Shown here in pieces: positions 24,637-36,532 of a stretch of DNA of 64,000 bases (positions are counted from its first letter, which is position 1; each line of letters begins with the position of its first letter). The stretch lies in NCBI GenBank assembly GCA_007449985.2, contig VIIQ02000678.1, forward strand, positions 241,001 to 305,000. Reading direction: 5' to 3'. The stretch is from Desmodesmus armatus. Taxonomy: Eukaryota > Chlorophyta > Chlorophyceae > Sphaeropleales > Scenedesmaceae. Under the pieces are notes generated by a model, which saw only the letters and a program-made list of their open reading frames with translations, was not told the origin of the DNA and did no database searches. The position numbers were made by a program, and so were the translations under genes.

Positions 24637-25736
24637 GGCCCCACAGCAGCTGCTCCAGCAGCAGACATGTATGGGGGCATGCTGGGCCGGACAGGGTGAA
24701 CAGCAACTGCACTGTGCAGATGCCGATTTTGTGTGTTCAACACCCCTCATGTAACAGTATGTCAACATCTTTGGTGGCTGTGTGTGTTGGAAGCGGCGGG
24801 GGTCACTCATTGAGGGGTTGCCTCAAGGGGGGTGGCGACATGGGAGGGGGGGGGGGACAACAGTCATCAAACCTTCACAAGAGCTTGTCAAGTGATGTTA
24901 CTTCTCAAAGCTTGCATCTCCCTTAGTGCAGACGCTGGTGCATTGTCAGGCCCTGTATCCGCAGAATAGCAGCAGGTTTCTGACGTGACAGCTAACTGAC
25001 AGGTCAAGCCCTATCCCAGCTCAATCGTGCTCACATCTCAACTCACCACATCAACACGCACGACTGCATCAGCGCCCATTTCCCACACTTCTTCAACGAC
25101 CCCGTGGTAGACAAGTTCATCAGAAGCTCACGATTCTCGCCGCAAAGAACATATAGTTTTTGTGTTGCCTGATTCGGCTCAGTGTTACGATTCCGGAGCG
25201 TTGTGGACAGCTCTGCTCATTCCTAACCCAGACTCCATCAGCACACAGCAGCACCCTTTCTTGCTTTGCCTCTCCAGTTGGTTTCGTGGAGCGTGTGGCC
25301 CCTTGCATGGACGGACCAACACTGCACATCAACACAACTATTGAACGAGAGGCCCAACCAGCTGCAGGTGAGGCATGCATGACATGTGATGATGGTGGTG
25401 GTCTCTTCTGCTGCAGGAGCCTGCCGTGAAGGACAGTTCTGATTTCTTGTGGTATTGGATCAGTGACATGGATAAGATTGCGTCAAAGGGCTTGTGGTGC
25501 TTGTACGTGTTTGTCCAATGATGGTGGTCTCGGAACACACCCATGACGTTGCCGCAAGCGCCGCATGAGGCAGCTGCCTATGATGGATGTTACTTACAGC
25601 TGCTATGTAGTTTCGTGCGGGTGTCAGAAGCCTCATGCGTGGTCAGGCTGGCACAGTTATGCTGGCTGCTGCTGCCGCCGCTGCTGCTCTGCCTCGTGTG
25701 GGCCATCCACCCATACCCTCCGTAGGCAAGGGCGGC
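24637..25736. other. intergenic between the F-box gene and PP2A B''
   Basis: The TGTAA at 24750-24754, 114 nt past the F-box stop, is a likely polyadenylation signal. A G-run occurs at about 24846-24856. The rest should hold the 5' UTR and promoter of the phosphatase subunit gene. Small open frames at 25160-25429 and 25543-25725 did not match the family N-terminus, and I do not call them. Confidence 0.45.
24750..24754 (+). terminator. candidate TGTAA polyadenylation signal of the F-box gene
   Basis: A TGTAA motif lies about 114 nt downstream of the TGA at 24634-24636, a normal spacing for chlorophyte mRNAs. Confidence 0.5.
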
Positions 25737-28700
25737 ATGGACGGTCACCCCATGTACCCCTGTGCAAAGCTGAAGCTGGACCAGCTGTTCTTGCAGTGGC
25801 TGTCGCTGCCTGAGAGCCAAACCTTGGTGAGCATGGAAAGCAATGGCGGTTTGCTTGGGGGCAGGCCGAATCACCCTGGTTGTTGGCTTCGTAAAATGCA
25901 TGTAGTTGGGTATGCCGATGCTTGGGCTGGTTCCAACAGGCTGTCAGCTGATGGTGTATATCAGAACAGCATACTCAGACCTCCTCGGTGTGGCAGTGCA
26001 GGACGATGGAGTTTGCTTGCATCCAGGGCCCGTGTGCCTTGAACTTGAGCCGTCTGTCAGCTCAACCATGCTTTCAGAGCGTGCTTCAGGCAGCACATGA
26101 AGCAGCATCAAGGGACCGCGGGGCAGGGGCGTCCATTTGCTCCAGTCTTTGTGAATGCGTAGCCACTCAGTTCTTTGTGCCTGCTGGCTCTACAGGTGTC
26201 CAATCTGGTAGAGGATGCTCAGGCAGGCAAGGCTTTGAAAGGGCCCAACAGCAGCAGCGCAACCACACCCCTGTCACCAACGACAGCGCACGCTATCTTT
26301 GCAGCGACAGTAAGTGCAGGCCACGTGTGATTGCTACTGCAGCCGCGGCAGGCCGTCCTGATGGACAGCAGATGTAATACCCAGTTTGGTAGTAGTAGTA
26401 GTAGTAGTAGTTCCGCGTGCCACACACATTGCATATGTTTGCCTCAAGTTCAGTATCTTACACACTGGTGTGAGTAAATAGCAAGCAGCGAGAACACCAC
26501 TGTGCGGAGCCCTCACAATCTGCTGATGGTATGCTTGCAGCAGCCAGCTTTCTGTTGTCAACCGCTGCGCTGTGCTGTGCTGCCCATCACTTCGTGCCTG
26601 CCTGTGCCGTGCCTTGCTGTTGTGCTGCAGCCGCCTCTGTCCCCGCAGAAGTGCCGGTCGCCACACTCCCCCATGTCGCCAACTCGCAGGCAGCCGTCAG
26701 CCAGCACACTGCGCAAGGTAGGCAGCAGCAACCGATTGCCTTGGCAGCATGCACACCAGAATCAGCTTGGGGTCTTGCTCTGGCTGGTGGCCTGGCATTG
26801 CTGCTGTGCAGCTGACTTCAGCCATGACTCGGCGAAACTGCATGGTGAACTTTGTCTGTTTGCGGCAGTGCTCAGCTGTTCCAGTTGAGAATTGTGATGC
26901 GGGGCGGTGATTGAAAGCTCAAGCAGCTGCATTGGTCAGCGTATGGGCAGTGGCTCTCTGGGGCTGCCGCGCCGCTGCTGGCGATGCTCCAGATCAGGTC
27001 TTCAACAACGCTGCTGCTATTGTTGTATCATCCGCTGCTGATGCTTCAGGTGCCGCTGGCCAGCATACCCCAGTTTTACTTCCCTGGGGGTGGTGGTGGT
27101 GCAGAGGCAATGGACGAGGATGTGAAGCAGCAGTTCATCAGCAGCGTCAACGCGCTGTTTGACCCCCACCCGGCAGGGCTGAACCTGGAGCAGTTCAGCG
27201 CAGTCGTGCAGGAGGTGCGCTGCCTGCAACAAGTGGCTTGCTGTATCGGCTTTATGAATGTGATCACGTAGTGTGGTTTGTTTGGAGGAATCTGGATCAA
27301 CATGTGCCAGATGTGAGGCTGTCAGTCAGCCACAAGTGGCAGATATAGGGGCTGCTGCGCAGGAGCCCTGGGATCATGGAATGTCTATGGGCCAGCACTG
27401 CTGCGCACCAGCCCACGCAATCGTCCAGTGGCTGTTGATTGTCTTGGTGCCCAGCAACTGTGGCAGCTGATCCCTCAAGGGTTTGTTGCGTGGGGAGGGG
27501 TGGTCAGGGCAGCACTACTCAAGAGTCGACCTTCCTCTCAACCTTAAGTGGAGACTACATCGGCTGGACCCACACAGTCACACGCATGACCCGGAGAACA
27601 CCCGTACTTTTGAGCAGCAGCGGGAGCCCTCATATCACCAGCCAGTGCACCTGAACAATTGGCGACAGTAAGTTGCTGGTTGGTGTTTACTACAGATGCC
27701 ATGTCTTCACCAGCAGCGTCACTGCTCTGCTCTGCACGCTGTGCTGTGGTGTGCAGGTGTGCAAGCTGCCCACCATCCTGGCGCACCCCTGGTTTGAGCG
27801 GCTGGTGGGCGACAGCCCCTCGCGGCTGGTGAGCCAGGCTGTGTTCATGGAGTGGTGGCTCAGCAGGCGGCTGGTCAGCGCGCCACCAGCCAAACGGCTG
27901 TGGGAGGTGCTGCGGCCAGAGGGCAGGCACCACCTCACCTATGCAGACTTCAGGCCGCTGCTGCAGGTGCGTGCAGGGCTTTTGATGGCGGGGCATGACA
28001 GGGACATCATGCCAGGCAGGCAGCAGGCAGGCAGGGCAGGGGGAGGGAATGGCAGCTGTTGAGTGGGCTTCGGATTGCAGCGCAGATCGACAGCCAGCAG
28101 CAACAGCCGTTGCCTGGGCAGTGGAATTGACGCGTGCCTCGTGAGACAGCACAGAGGCTGGTGGTGGCAGCAGCCATCTAGCTGCATGCAGTGGGTGATA
28201 TGACTTGCTCGTGTGTCACGTCAACGCCACCGATGGGTGCTGGTGCTTTGTGTTGTCGCGCAGGCTGTGCTGCAGTACCACCCTGGGCTGGAGTTTCTGG
28301 CAGACACGCCTGAGTTCCAGGCACGGTATGCTGAGACAGTCATCTACCGCATCTTCTACACCATCAACAGGTGTGGCGCAAGGGGGGTGGGGGGACCGCA
28401 GCAGCTGCAGTGCACAAACTGCTGCAGGGGTCAGCCGGCACACATCTGAAGCAGGGCTGGTTATTCCAGTTGGGTGTGGTTGGAGGAGGGGCGGCTTCCT
28501 GATGCCAGGCAGCATGTCGTTGTCAACTGCGGGACAGCATGCGGCAGTGCTAGGTAGCTTGCAGCAACATGGAGGCTCTGACCTTACAAGGGAAGATGCC
28601 CTGATTCTTCTGCCATTGTCTAAGTGCTGGTTGTGGTTGTGCAGGGCTGGCTCTGGCCGCATGTCGTTCCGTGAGCTGCGGCGCAGCGATTTGCTGGATG

Positions 28701-31700
28701 CACTGTTTGCGCTGGAACGGGAGGAGGACATCAACAGGGTGTCTAGATACTTCAGGTGCGTCGGAATTTTGACCGGTCTTTCGTTTTTGGTCAGAGATTG
28801 AGGAGGATAGAGTGCGCAGCAAACATGCTCGGCCAGACGATATGCAGCAGCCACAGGACGTCCAAGCAACAGTGTTGCCGTCTCAGGGTGTCACGCTACT
28901 TCAGGTGGGCAGCAGATGTGCTTGCCCAGACAGCTATGCTGCAGCGACAGGAGAAAGGATGCAGCAGTCTTTCTGTGTCAAGCAGACATGCTCGGCCATA
29001 TGCTGAAGACACTGGAGGTAAAAGCAGCATTGTTGCTGTGTCAATGCTGAGCAGTCCTAGCCGTCCGCAGCGGCAGTGTTCGACCAAGCAAGCACTGTGT
29101 CAGCTTGGCTGATCGGCGCCTGTGGCAAGCACATCGCTGTCTGCACGGGGTGGCGTCAGGCAGCTAGTTGTATCTGTGCGCGCTGACGTGCGCGTGGGCT
29201 GTGTGCGCTGACGTGCGCGTTCTCGCCAATGCCTGCCTGCCTGCAGCTACGAGCACTTCTATGTGGTGTACTGCAAGTTTTGGGAGCTGGACTCTGACCA
29301 CGACTTCAGCCTGGACAAGGGGACCTGGCCCGCTACAACAACTGCGCACTCACCTACCAGATTGTGGAGCGCATCTTTGAGGAGGTGGGTGAGCCTGCTG
29401 CACATAATCGTCATTTGGCATCTGAAACACTTAAAGACACAAAACCAATCCCAGACTCAGGACGGAGCCGTAGGCATGGGACGGAGCTGGCGGGTATGGG
29501 TGCAGCGCTGGTGATGTGGTGCTGTTGCCCTTGCTTGAGCGGTGTGGCGTATGCATTTGTGTCACTTGGCGGCTGTTTGGTGCTGCATCGCCGCCAACGT
29601 CCGCCATCTGGGTGTCAAAGTAGTGAGGGTGGTGTCACCATCATGCTTGTGTGCTGCGCTTGTTGGTGCTGGCCTGCAGGCGCCGCGCAAGTTTACCTCG
29701 GGTGTGCCTGGCAAGATGGGCTATGAGGACTTTGTGTGGTTCATACTCAGTGAGGAGGACAAGACCACCGACACAGCCCTGGAGTACTGGTTCAAGTGAG
29801 TGGCACCTGCGGAGTTACAAGCTTTCAAGCTACCTGCGTATGTATCTTAATCAGATGTCTGTAGGCAGGAGGCGCAAGGCAGTGGGAGAGCCTGCACGTA
29901 ATGCTGAGGGGGTGGGCGATGCGGGGGGGGGGGGGGGGGCGCTTGCTGCAAGGCAGCTGCAAAATGATGGCTTGGCACGCATGGCAGTGACAGGGACAAG
30001 GGCAGACACCTCGGAGTACTGGTTGAAGTGAGTGGCACCCATGGTGTCACATCATGGCTGGCATCAGGATTTTATTCAGCTCTTCAGCATGTGTATGTAT
30101 TAAGGACAGATGTCTGTGAGCAGGCGGGTCAAAACAGCAATGGCAGTGGGAGAGCGTGCATGTGATGCTGATTTTTTGGGGAGGGGCGGGGGGCTTGCTG
30201 CAAGGCACGTGCAGACCGACGGCTTGGCGGCCGTGGCAGGGATAGGGGCGAGGGCAGCAGATGTTTCTGCACCCTCAGCAGCGCCTCACTGGGTGTCCGT
30301 CAATATCATTTGTTAGGCCCACATGGCTGTAACATCGTTGATCTGCTCAAGTCTCCTGGGGGAAACTGGGAAACAAGTTTCCTCCAGGAAACCTGAGGAG
30401 GCCATCGTTGCAACAGCAACATGCGCCTTGAATGAATGCTGCTGATGCACACTTGAGTGAGGCGCTGGAGGGTGCCGCCAGCCATCGTTCCTGTTCCCGC
30501 CACTTTTTCATTGTGCCACGGTGCCGCTTCAAACTATGTCGACACCGCCGCTCCCCGCCCCTGCTGCTGCTCGCTCCCCCCCACTGCATCACGCGCGCCA
30601 GGTGCGCTGACCTGGACTGCGCCAGTGTTGTGCTGACTGAGCGTCAGTGTTTCCACCATCTCATGCTTGTGGCCGCTGAGGTAGCCGAGCTTCCCACCCC
30701 TGCTGCTGCTGCCGTCCTCTGCTGCAACAGTTGTGCTGACCTGGACTGTTTGTCTGTGACCCCACCATTCCCTGCTTGTGGCCACTGACATAGCTGCCCC
30801 CACCCTTGCTGCTGCTCTCGTTCTGCTCTGCCAGGTGTGCTGACCTGGACTGTGACGGTGTGATCACGCCCAGATGAGCATTCTTATTGTGTGCCACTGT
30901 GCCGCTAGAACTTTATCATAAATGATTGACGCGATTGCCCCTGCTGCTGCTCCCTGCTCCCGCTCTGTCGCGTCAGGTGTGCTGACCTGGACTGTGACGG
31001 TGTGATCACTCCCAGTGAGATGTGGCACTTCTACGAGGAGCAGATGAAGCGGCTGGAGGGGCTCAACCAGGAGCCGGTGCTGTTTGAGGATGTGCTGTGC
31101 CAGCTGCACGACATGCTGCAGGTGAGGCACGCTGCAGGTCTCATGATGCCATGCCCCGCATCGTACCCAGGCCTTTTGAGTTGCTTGGGTTTGCATGAGA
31201 ATGGGATGTGCAACGCTTTGGGTTTGGGTCTGAATTTTGGATTACAGCTCATCAGCAAGTAGTGCCGGCGTGCGCTCATCGGTCGTCGAGGATGAGATCA
31301 GCTGCCCTGGTCTCACCAGGGATTCTCCCAAGGGTGTTCGCGCATCCAGGAGGCTCTGAGGGGGTCAAGCCAAAGGCGCCGTCGATGTAGTCTCCATCTC
31401 CTAGTTTGCATAGCACGGATTGTAAAGTTGTTCGTTGGGTCTGACAGGCACTGCGCTGTATATGTGTGAACTGCTGTCTGCTGTCCCCACTGCTGCAGCC
31501 GGAGCGTGAGGGCTGCTACACGCTGGCGGACGTGCGGCGCACGCGGCCGCAGAGCAGCCTGCTGTTCAACACCATGTTCAACCTGCACAAGTTCATGGCC
31601 TTTGAGAACAGGGACCCCTTTGCACTCAGGGCTGAGCAGCTGGGAGAGGAGGGACAGGTGAGGAATGCCAGTGTGCACTGCATGTAGCTGTGCGGCGGGT

Positions 31701-32481
31701 GGGGGGTTGGGGGGGGGGGGGAGGTAAAGGACACAGTGGTCGGGTGTGTGTGGTGCATCGGGCGTGAGGGTGGTGAATTGGTGACAGCTATGCCTGGTGG
31801 CAGCAAGTACATGGCCAGAGCCGCCAATGTAGCTATTGGGTGGAGAAGCCACTGTGTGGACGTGCCTGATCGTGTGCCATTGGCGACTGCCGCAGGTGTT
31901 GTCTGACTGGGACCGCTTTGCGCGTGGCGAGTACTTGCGGCTGGCAGTGGAGGAGGAGCCAGATGACATGCAGGTAAGGCCCAAAGCATGCTGTTCATGA
32001 TTGTCGTCGTGCTGGCTGGCTGGTTTTCAAGCGCTTGGGGCCAACTTGTCAGCAACACATGCTGTACTGCTGCTGGTTGGGTAGACAGGTCCGGCTTGGG
32101 TTCTGGTCAGAAACCAGTTGGGCCAGCAGTTGGGCCAGCAGGGCTGCCTGCTTGTGATGATTACGTGTGTGGCTTGTTGCGTGGTACAGCATGTAGTGTC
32201 GCACGCCTTTTCCAAGATGAGGCGAGATAGTGTGATCACTGCTGTGTGGTGACCGTACGTCACTGCTGGTGCTGGTACTCGTGCAGGTTGACGCAGCGGA
32301 CGACATGTGGTCGGGCGGCAGGGCTGCAGGCAGCAAGATGCTGCTGGAGGACGTCGATGCTGACGATGACCTGGTGCCAGGGTTGGGCGCAGCAGCAGCA
32401 GGGGCTGCAGGCAGCGGCGCGGCAGACCTGCTGCCGGGTGACGACAGCAATGGAGCAGCAGCCATGGACGCAAGCAGCTAG
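25737..32481 (+). CDS. protein phosphatase 2A regulatory subunit B'' (EF-hand, plant B''-alpha type), ~571 aa, with one frameshift
   Basis: Thirteen exons fit GT-AG and phase: 25737-25826, 26196-26309, 26631-26717, 27050-27214, 27757-27966, 28264-28370, 28645-28755, 29247-29384, 29680-29795, 30977-31121, 31499-31657, 31896-31973 and 32287-32481. Landmarks of the B'' family are [67 protein letters not shown] and [14 protein letters not shown]. The Ca2+-binding loop [12 protein letters not shown] has all canonical EF-hand ligands. B'' subunits target the PP2A core enzyme to substrates in a Ca2+-responsive way; plant relatives act on HMG-CoA reductase or the cell cycle. Exon 8 is one G short at the GGGG near 29319-29322. 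Adding one base restores both the family sequence and splice phase. The first family EF-hand is degenerate ([18 protein letters not shown]). The acidic C-terminal tail is lineage-specific. The ATG at 25737 is the likeliest start, but an upstream exon is possible. Confidence 0.9.
26389..26411. repeat. (TAG)n microsatellite
   Basis: About seven or eight TAG units lie in the intron between B'' exons 2 and 3. Confidence 0.85.
28735..28912. repeat. duplicated 3' edge of PP2A B'' exon 7
   Basis: The end of exon 7 with its donor (28735-28760, reading RVSRYF then GTGCG) recurs at 28885-28912 with GTGGG as donor. The second copy lies in the intron and is not followed by coding sequence. Confidence 0.75.
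29781..30039. repeat. duplicated 3' edge of PP2A B'' exon 9
   Basis: The exon end encoding EYWFK and its donor GTGAGTGGCACC at 29781-29807 recurs at 30013-30039 as EYWLK plus the same donor. The ~120 bases downstream are also partly duplicated (sequence around 29855-29905 versus 30106-30165). Confidence 0.75.
30598..31020. repeat. four tandem copies of the PP2A B'' exon 10 acceptor edge
   Basis: The acceptor plus GTGCTGACCTGGACTG occurs at about 30598-30625, 30727-30749, 30832-30878 and, as the real exon, from 30974. Each is preceded by pyrimidine-rich CTGCTGCTGCT sequence. The third copy matches furthest ([11 protein letters not shown]) before diverging. Only the last continues through the EF-hand loop into the conserved protein. 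Confidence 0.85.
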
Positions 32482-35277
32482 TGTGCGGCAGCGTGTATCG
32501 GATGCTGTCCAAAGCAGCTGCTGCTGCAAAAGGCTGTTGCTGGGCGCTAGTGTGCGGCAGCATGCATCGGCGCATTGTGGGGTGTGACTGTCGCCTCTGT
32601 GCAGCAGGCAGCCAGCAACCTGCAGGGGCTCGTCTGGTGGTGTGACTTGTTGTTGTGGGGGCTTATGTGTGCAGGCTCTCTGGGCATTCATGTGTTGTTG
32701 TTGTGCTGCTGTTGGCTCCTATTACGGCAGCTGTGTTGGCAGGTCTCAGCAAGTCCCTGGCGCCTTTTTGGGGGGCTTGGTTGAGTATGGTGGTCGCCTG
32801 CATGCTCTGGGCATGGGTACTATTACTTGTGATGATCGGGAGTTTTGGTTGCCATTGTGTGGGCCAACAGCAACGATGTTGATGCTTATGTATGCCCCTG
32901 GGACTTTGGTTTCCGACACAGGGGCGGCGTTCTGTGTATGACGCGTGCTTGTTGGTGTATGACGCGACTGCAGGCTAGCTGCGGTGGGAACTCAACAGGG
33001 AAGCTTGCCTGGGGTGTTCCTTGGGCCTGTGTGGGGTGTGTTGTGTGGTACGTGCACCTGGGCCGGGGTAAAGAAGTTGTGTGTTGAGGTGGTTTCAGGC
33101 GCGTGTTGGTGGGGTGTGCTTGCACGCAGTGCCAACATTGGCTCAGCAGTGTTGGCACCTTGTCTTGGTGCTGAGTCTGGCAGTGGCATTCTGGTTGTAA
33201 GCCAGTTACCCTGCGTTGCTGTGTGCATATGTGTACATCTTGTGGCCTGTTTCCAGCAGTGCGCACCATGCAGCAGTAGGCATCATGCAAATGCCCGGTC
33301 TGGTTCTCCACGTGTTCCGGAAGTGTTCATCTGTGTGCAGCCACACGTGCAAGTGTGCCGTGCGTGTTTGTGCAGCAGCATCCAAAGCAGCAGGGAGCTG
33401 GTGTCAGCCTTCATTGATTTGGCCGGGCCTTCTTGGACCTGCTCACCCTTTTAGGGTTTGGGGTTTATAACCCTCAACCCCTGAACCCCAGCCTGAAGGG
33501 AGGCTAATGCAACGGAGGTTGTTTTGGTGCTTGCTGGCTTGTCCATGTGACTGCAGCCTCACCAACACCCTGGGAGTCATGGAGGGCGTTCATGCTATGG
33601 CTGTCAGCAAGTGTGCAAGATGCTTGGGTGGAGGGCTGTGGGCTTGGGTATCCAAGGCGTGTCAATGCCCTACTGTCGCTCGTCATCTGAGCGTGGGATC
33701 ATCAGCTTAGTGTGAGAGGAGATTGGTGTGAGTGCTGCAAAGTGTCGCGCGAGCGGCATGCATGTATGTGTGTGTGAAAGTGCAGCGCGAGTGTGAGAGT
33801 GAGGAGTCAGCGATGTTGAGCAGCAACGATTCTTGTGCTCCTTTGGCTTCTACCCATTGCGAATGGCTCTCACCATCCGAGCGCTGCTGTGATATTACCA
33901 TTCTGCTTGCTGCTCTAGCACTCTTCCAGCACATAACCAGGGGTGTGCTGTTTGTGAGTGCTTTTTTGCTGGATGGTGGGCTATGCACCGTGTTCCTGCG
34001 TCAGCGGGCCTGTGTATGCCATGTCTCGTGGGATATGCCTGCTGTGCTGCGCTGTGCTGTGCTGTGTTCCATTTGCAGCAGCGGCAGCGTGAGGCGACCT
34101 TATGCCTTTCGGGTGGGGTTTTGGTTGTGCAGGTGTGGGCTTGGGGTGTTTGCGACTGTGTGGCTGTGCGCATTGCATATTGCATGTTTTTGCTTCTCAT
34201 GGCCTGTCTGGCTATTTGTTGCTGGCAGTGCCTGCATGCACTCACTCATCATGCTGAAAATACACAAAAAAAAACACTTAGAAGAGGCAGGGTCGGGTGT
34301 CTGCCGTCTCACTGTTGTTGGTGCGGGTGTGGATTTTGCAGGTAGCAGCGAGTGTGCCATTGTGTTTCATAGCTTTGGGCTGTCTTGTTTTTGCTGGTGG
34401 TGGCGTGGGCCTTGACGGTGTGCTTTTGGGTGGGTGTGTGCTGCACACCCCTGTCCCGCCACCTGATGCTTCCCTCGCTTTTTATGGTGCCGCTGCACCT
34501 GCAGATGCACTCTGTTTCGGTTGGCAGGAGGGTCTAGTGTGCATGTTGCACCAACAAGTGCGCGTGTGCTGGGCACCCCCCTTCACCGCACCCTTGACCG
34601 CTAGGTGGGCGAGGGGTGGTTGGTGACCCTTTGTCCGAATGAGGAGTCTGCCGGCTTCGTGCTTCCAAGACCGGGACTGTGGTGTTGCTGTTGTGCTGTT
34701 ATGATGCCTGTGAGCGTGACAATTGTGCAGTACATGCCGCAACCAACTGTCTGGGTGGGTTGGCTGGTGTCTGGCTGGACATTACAGCAAGGTGTTTGCG
34801 TGCAGAGAGATGTTCTCTGCTGAGTTTTTTGCTACAGCTCCTTCGCGTTGCGTGTCCCACGCATATGTCATGACTTTGGCGTTACGAAGCAGCAACAGCA
34901 TCAGGAGCAGGTCCATGGTTTGCAGCAGGCTCTCTGGCATTCTGTCAAGCACTCTCGGTCTCGCACTTTAGTGACATGAGTGACAGTGGGGCGGCGCATC
35001 TATCCCCCAGGGCTGCCTATACTGCAGCAGGTGACTATTGGTCTGTCATGTGCTGCACAAGCACAGCAACCATACAGCGTTTTGGCAGCAGCTGAATGTC
35101 GGCAGCAGCAGGTGGCCTTAGGGATGCAAAGCAAAGCAAACCAGCAGGGTTTGATTTGGAGGGAGGGCGCTTGCGGTCTGCTTGCTAAAAGCAAGACGGA
35201 TATATGTAAGGTACCAGGGCTGGCTATGCCAGCAATATAGATTGTGCTACAACTGCGACCCATTACCCCAGTTCATG
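32482..35277. other. long convergent intergenic region without a supported gene
   Basis: This lies between the converging stop codons of PP2A B'' and the HUH endonuclease gene. It is T/G-rich on the plus strand and 3' UTR-like near the phosphatase gene; a TGTAA at 33196-33200 is a distant candidate signal. Telomere-like TTTAGGG sequence sits at about 33446-33480. The right part (about 34980-35277) may belong to the transposon. A small hairpin CTTGC-TAAAA-GCAAG lies at 35181-35195. The 227-codon open frame at 33732-34415 has no recognisable domain, and I do not call it. Confidence 0.4.
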
Positions 35278-36532
35278 CTAGTCACATTTCACCCAAGGCC
35301 TGTTGTCCACTAACGACCCAACAGTGACACCACGTTCACGCGCATCATCAACAAGCTGCAGCAGCACCTCATCATCACGATCAACCTCAGCAGAAGGCAC
35401 ACCCGCAAACGACAGCCTGGATGCTGCAACAGCACCATCCTTGAACAACACAGCTGCCACACCCGCTGGTGTCACATTGAAAGGCATGCATGCAGACAAC
35501 CACACCACCTCTGAGCGTGTGCTGTCCATGCCCTGCCCCATGTATGGCACCGCCCAGCCAGCATCAAAGTAGTACTGGCCAGAAGCGATCATGGCATAGC
35601 CGATAGCTGCCAGGGACACCTTCAGCCTAGCACGCAGCTCAAACTCACGATATGTAACAGCACGCTCCATGATGTTGTGCTGTGTGAGAGCCACCCTGTG
35701 CTTGAGGGCAGAGCCATGCAGCCGCATCAAGTGCTCTCCCTCTTCCAACTCAAGCGGCGTGACATTGTGCAGCATCTCTCGATACTCCTGCCGGCCCTTG
35801 CACTTGCGTGCATACCCTATCAAACCCTCCCATGTGTGCAGCCCCTTGTTGGCGGCCTTCTTCATGCACACACTGCAGTGCAGGTCAGCATAGCCAGCCA
35901 CATGCTCTGCCAGCCAAGCCATCAGCTCATGCTTGATTTTGACGCTGCTGCTGCTGCGCTTTTTCAGCACACCCTGCACATGCAGGTGCTTGAACGCATC
36001 GCCGCGCTCAGTGCACATACACCCAGCCTTGCACCGCTCACGCACAAAGGACGCTGCAGCATCATACACTTCCCAGGGGATGTCGCCCCCTGGCACCACA
36101 ATGGTGACGCTGCAAGTCAGCACACGGTCCTTGCCTCTGCACACATCGCTGTCCTCACTGTCTGAAGGTGGTGCATCACGGTCTGGCGGACGGCGCTGTC
36201 GCCGCAGCTCTGCTTTGAGGAACTCCGCACCTGCAGACCTGCACAGCAACAGTGCATGCAGCAGTGCGTGGAATCAGTCAGTGTACCAGATGCAGCAGAG
36301 CTTAGATGCTTGGTCCGTATCGGAGCAGGCCATGCGGAACACTGCAAGCAGCCCAACACACCTTGCGAGGACGCCCTCTGATACCGCGATTCTGCTCGGC
36401 TTTGAGCTCAGCTTCGTCAACATTGGGGTCGCTGTATACAGAATCAGACTGCCCGGCCTCTGCCTGGCTGCCACCCGTGTCGGAGGTGCCATCCGACTCT
36501 GAACCGGCACAGGCAGCTCGTGTGCGCACCAT
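35278..36532 (-). CDS. HUH (Rep-like, single-Tyr) endonuclease of a replitron-like DNA transposon
   Basis: Exon 1 is 36362-36532, from ATG at 36532 (MVRTRAACAGSESDGTSDTG, acidic and Ser-rich). Exon 2 starts near 36240 and ends with TAG at 35278. The exact acceptor is not settled because phase 0 from exon 1 fits only weaker sites. Exon 2 shows the rolling-circle Rep signature in order: motif 1 DRVLTCSVTI, motif 2 HUH in FKHLHVQGVLKKR (about 35980-35988), and motif 3 with the likely catalytic Tyr in GLIGYARKCKG. HUH and Tyr are about 56 residues apart, normal for Rep. A conserved-looking C-terminal domain follows. HUH nucleases nick single-stranded DNA and stay bound through the tyrosine. In green-algal nuclear genomes such Y1 HUH proteins are encoded by replitrons. 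I infer an autonomous or recently autonomous copy. An algal Rep-like viral relic is the alternative. Confidence 0.75.

Noticed and set aside
25160..25429. Possible upstream exon of PP2A B''
   Set aside because: The translation does not resemble the family N-terminus and no donor joins in phase to 25726 or 25737.
33732..34415. 227-codon plus-strand open frame in the region after PP2A B''
   Set aside because: It has no ATG-context support, no domain, a composition dominated by Cys/Val from TG-rich sequence, and no splice partners.
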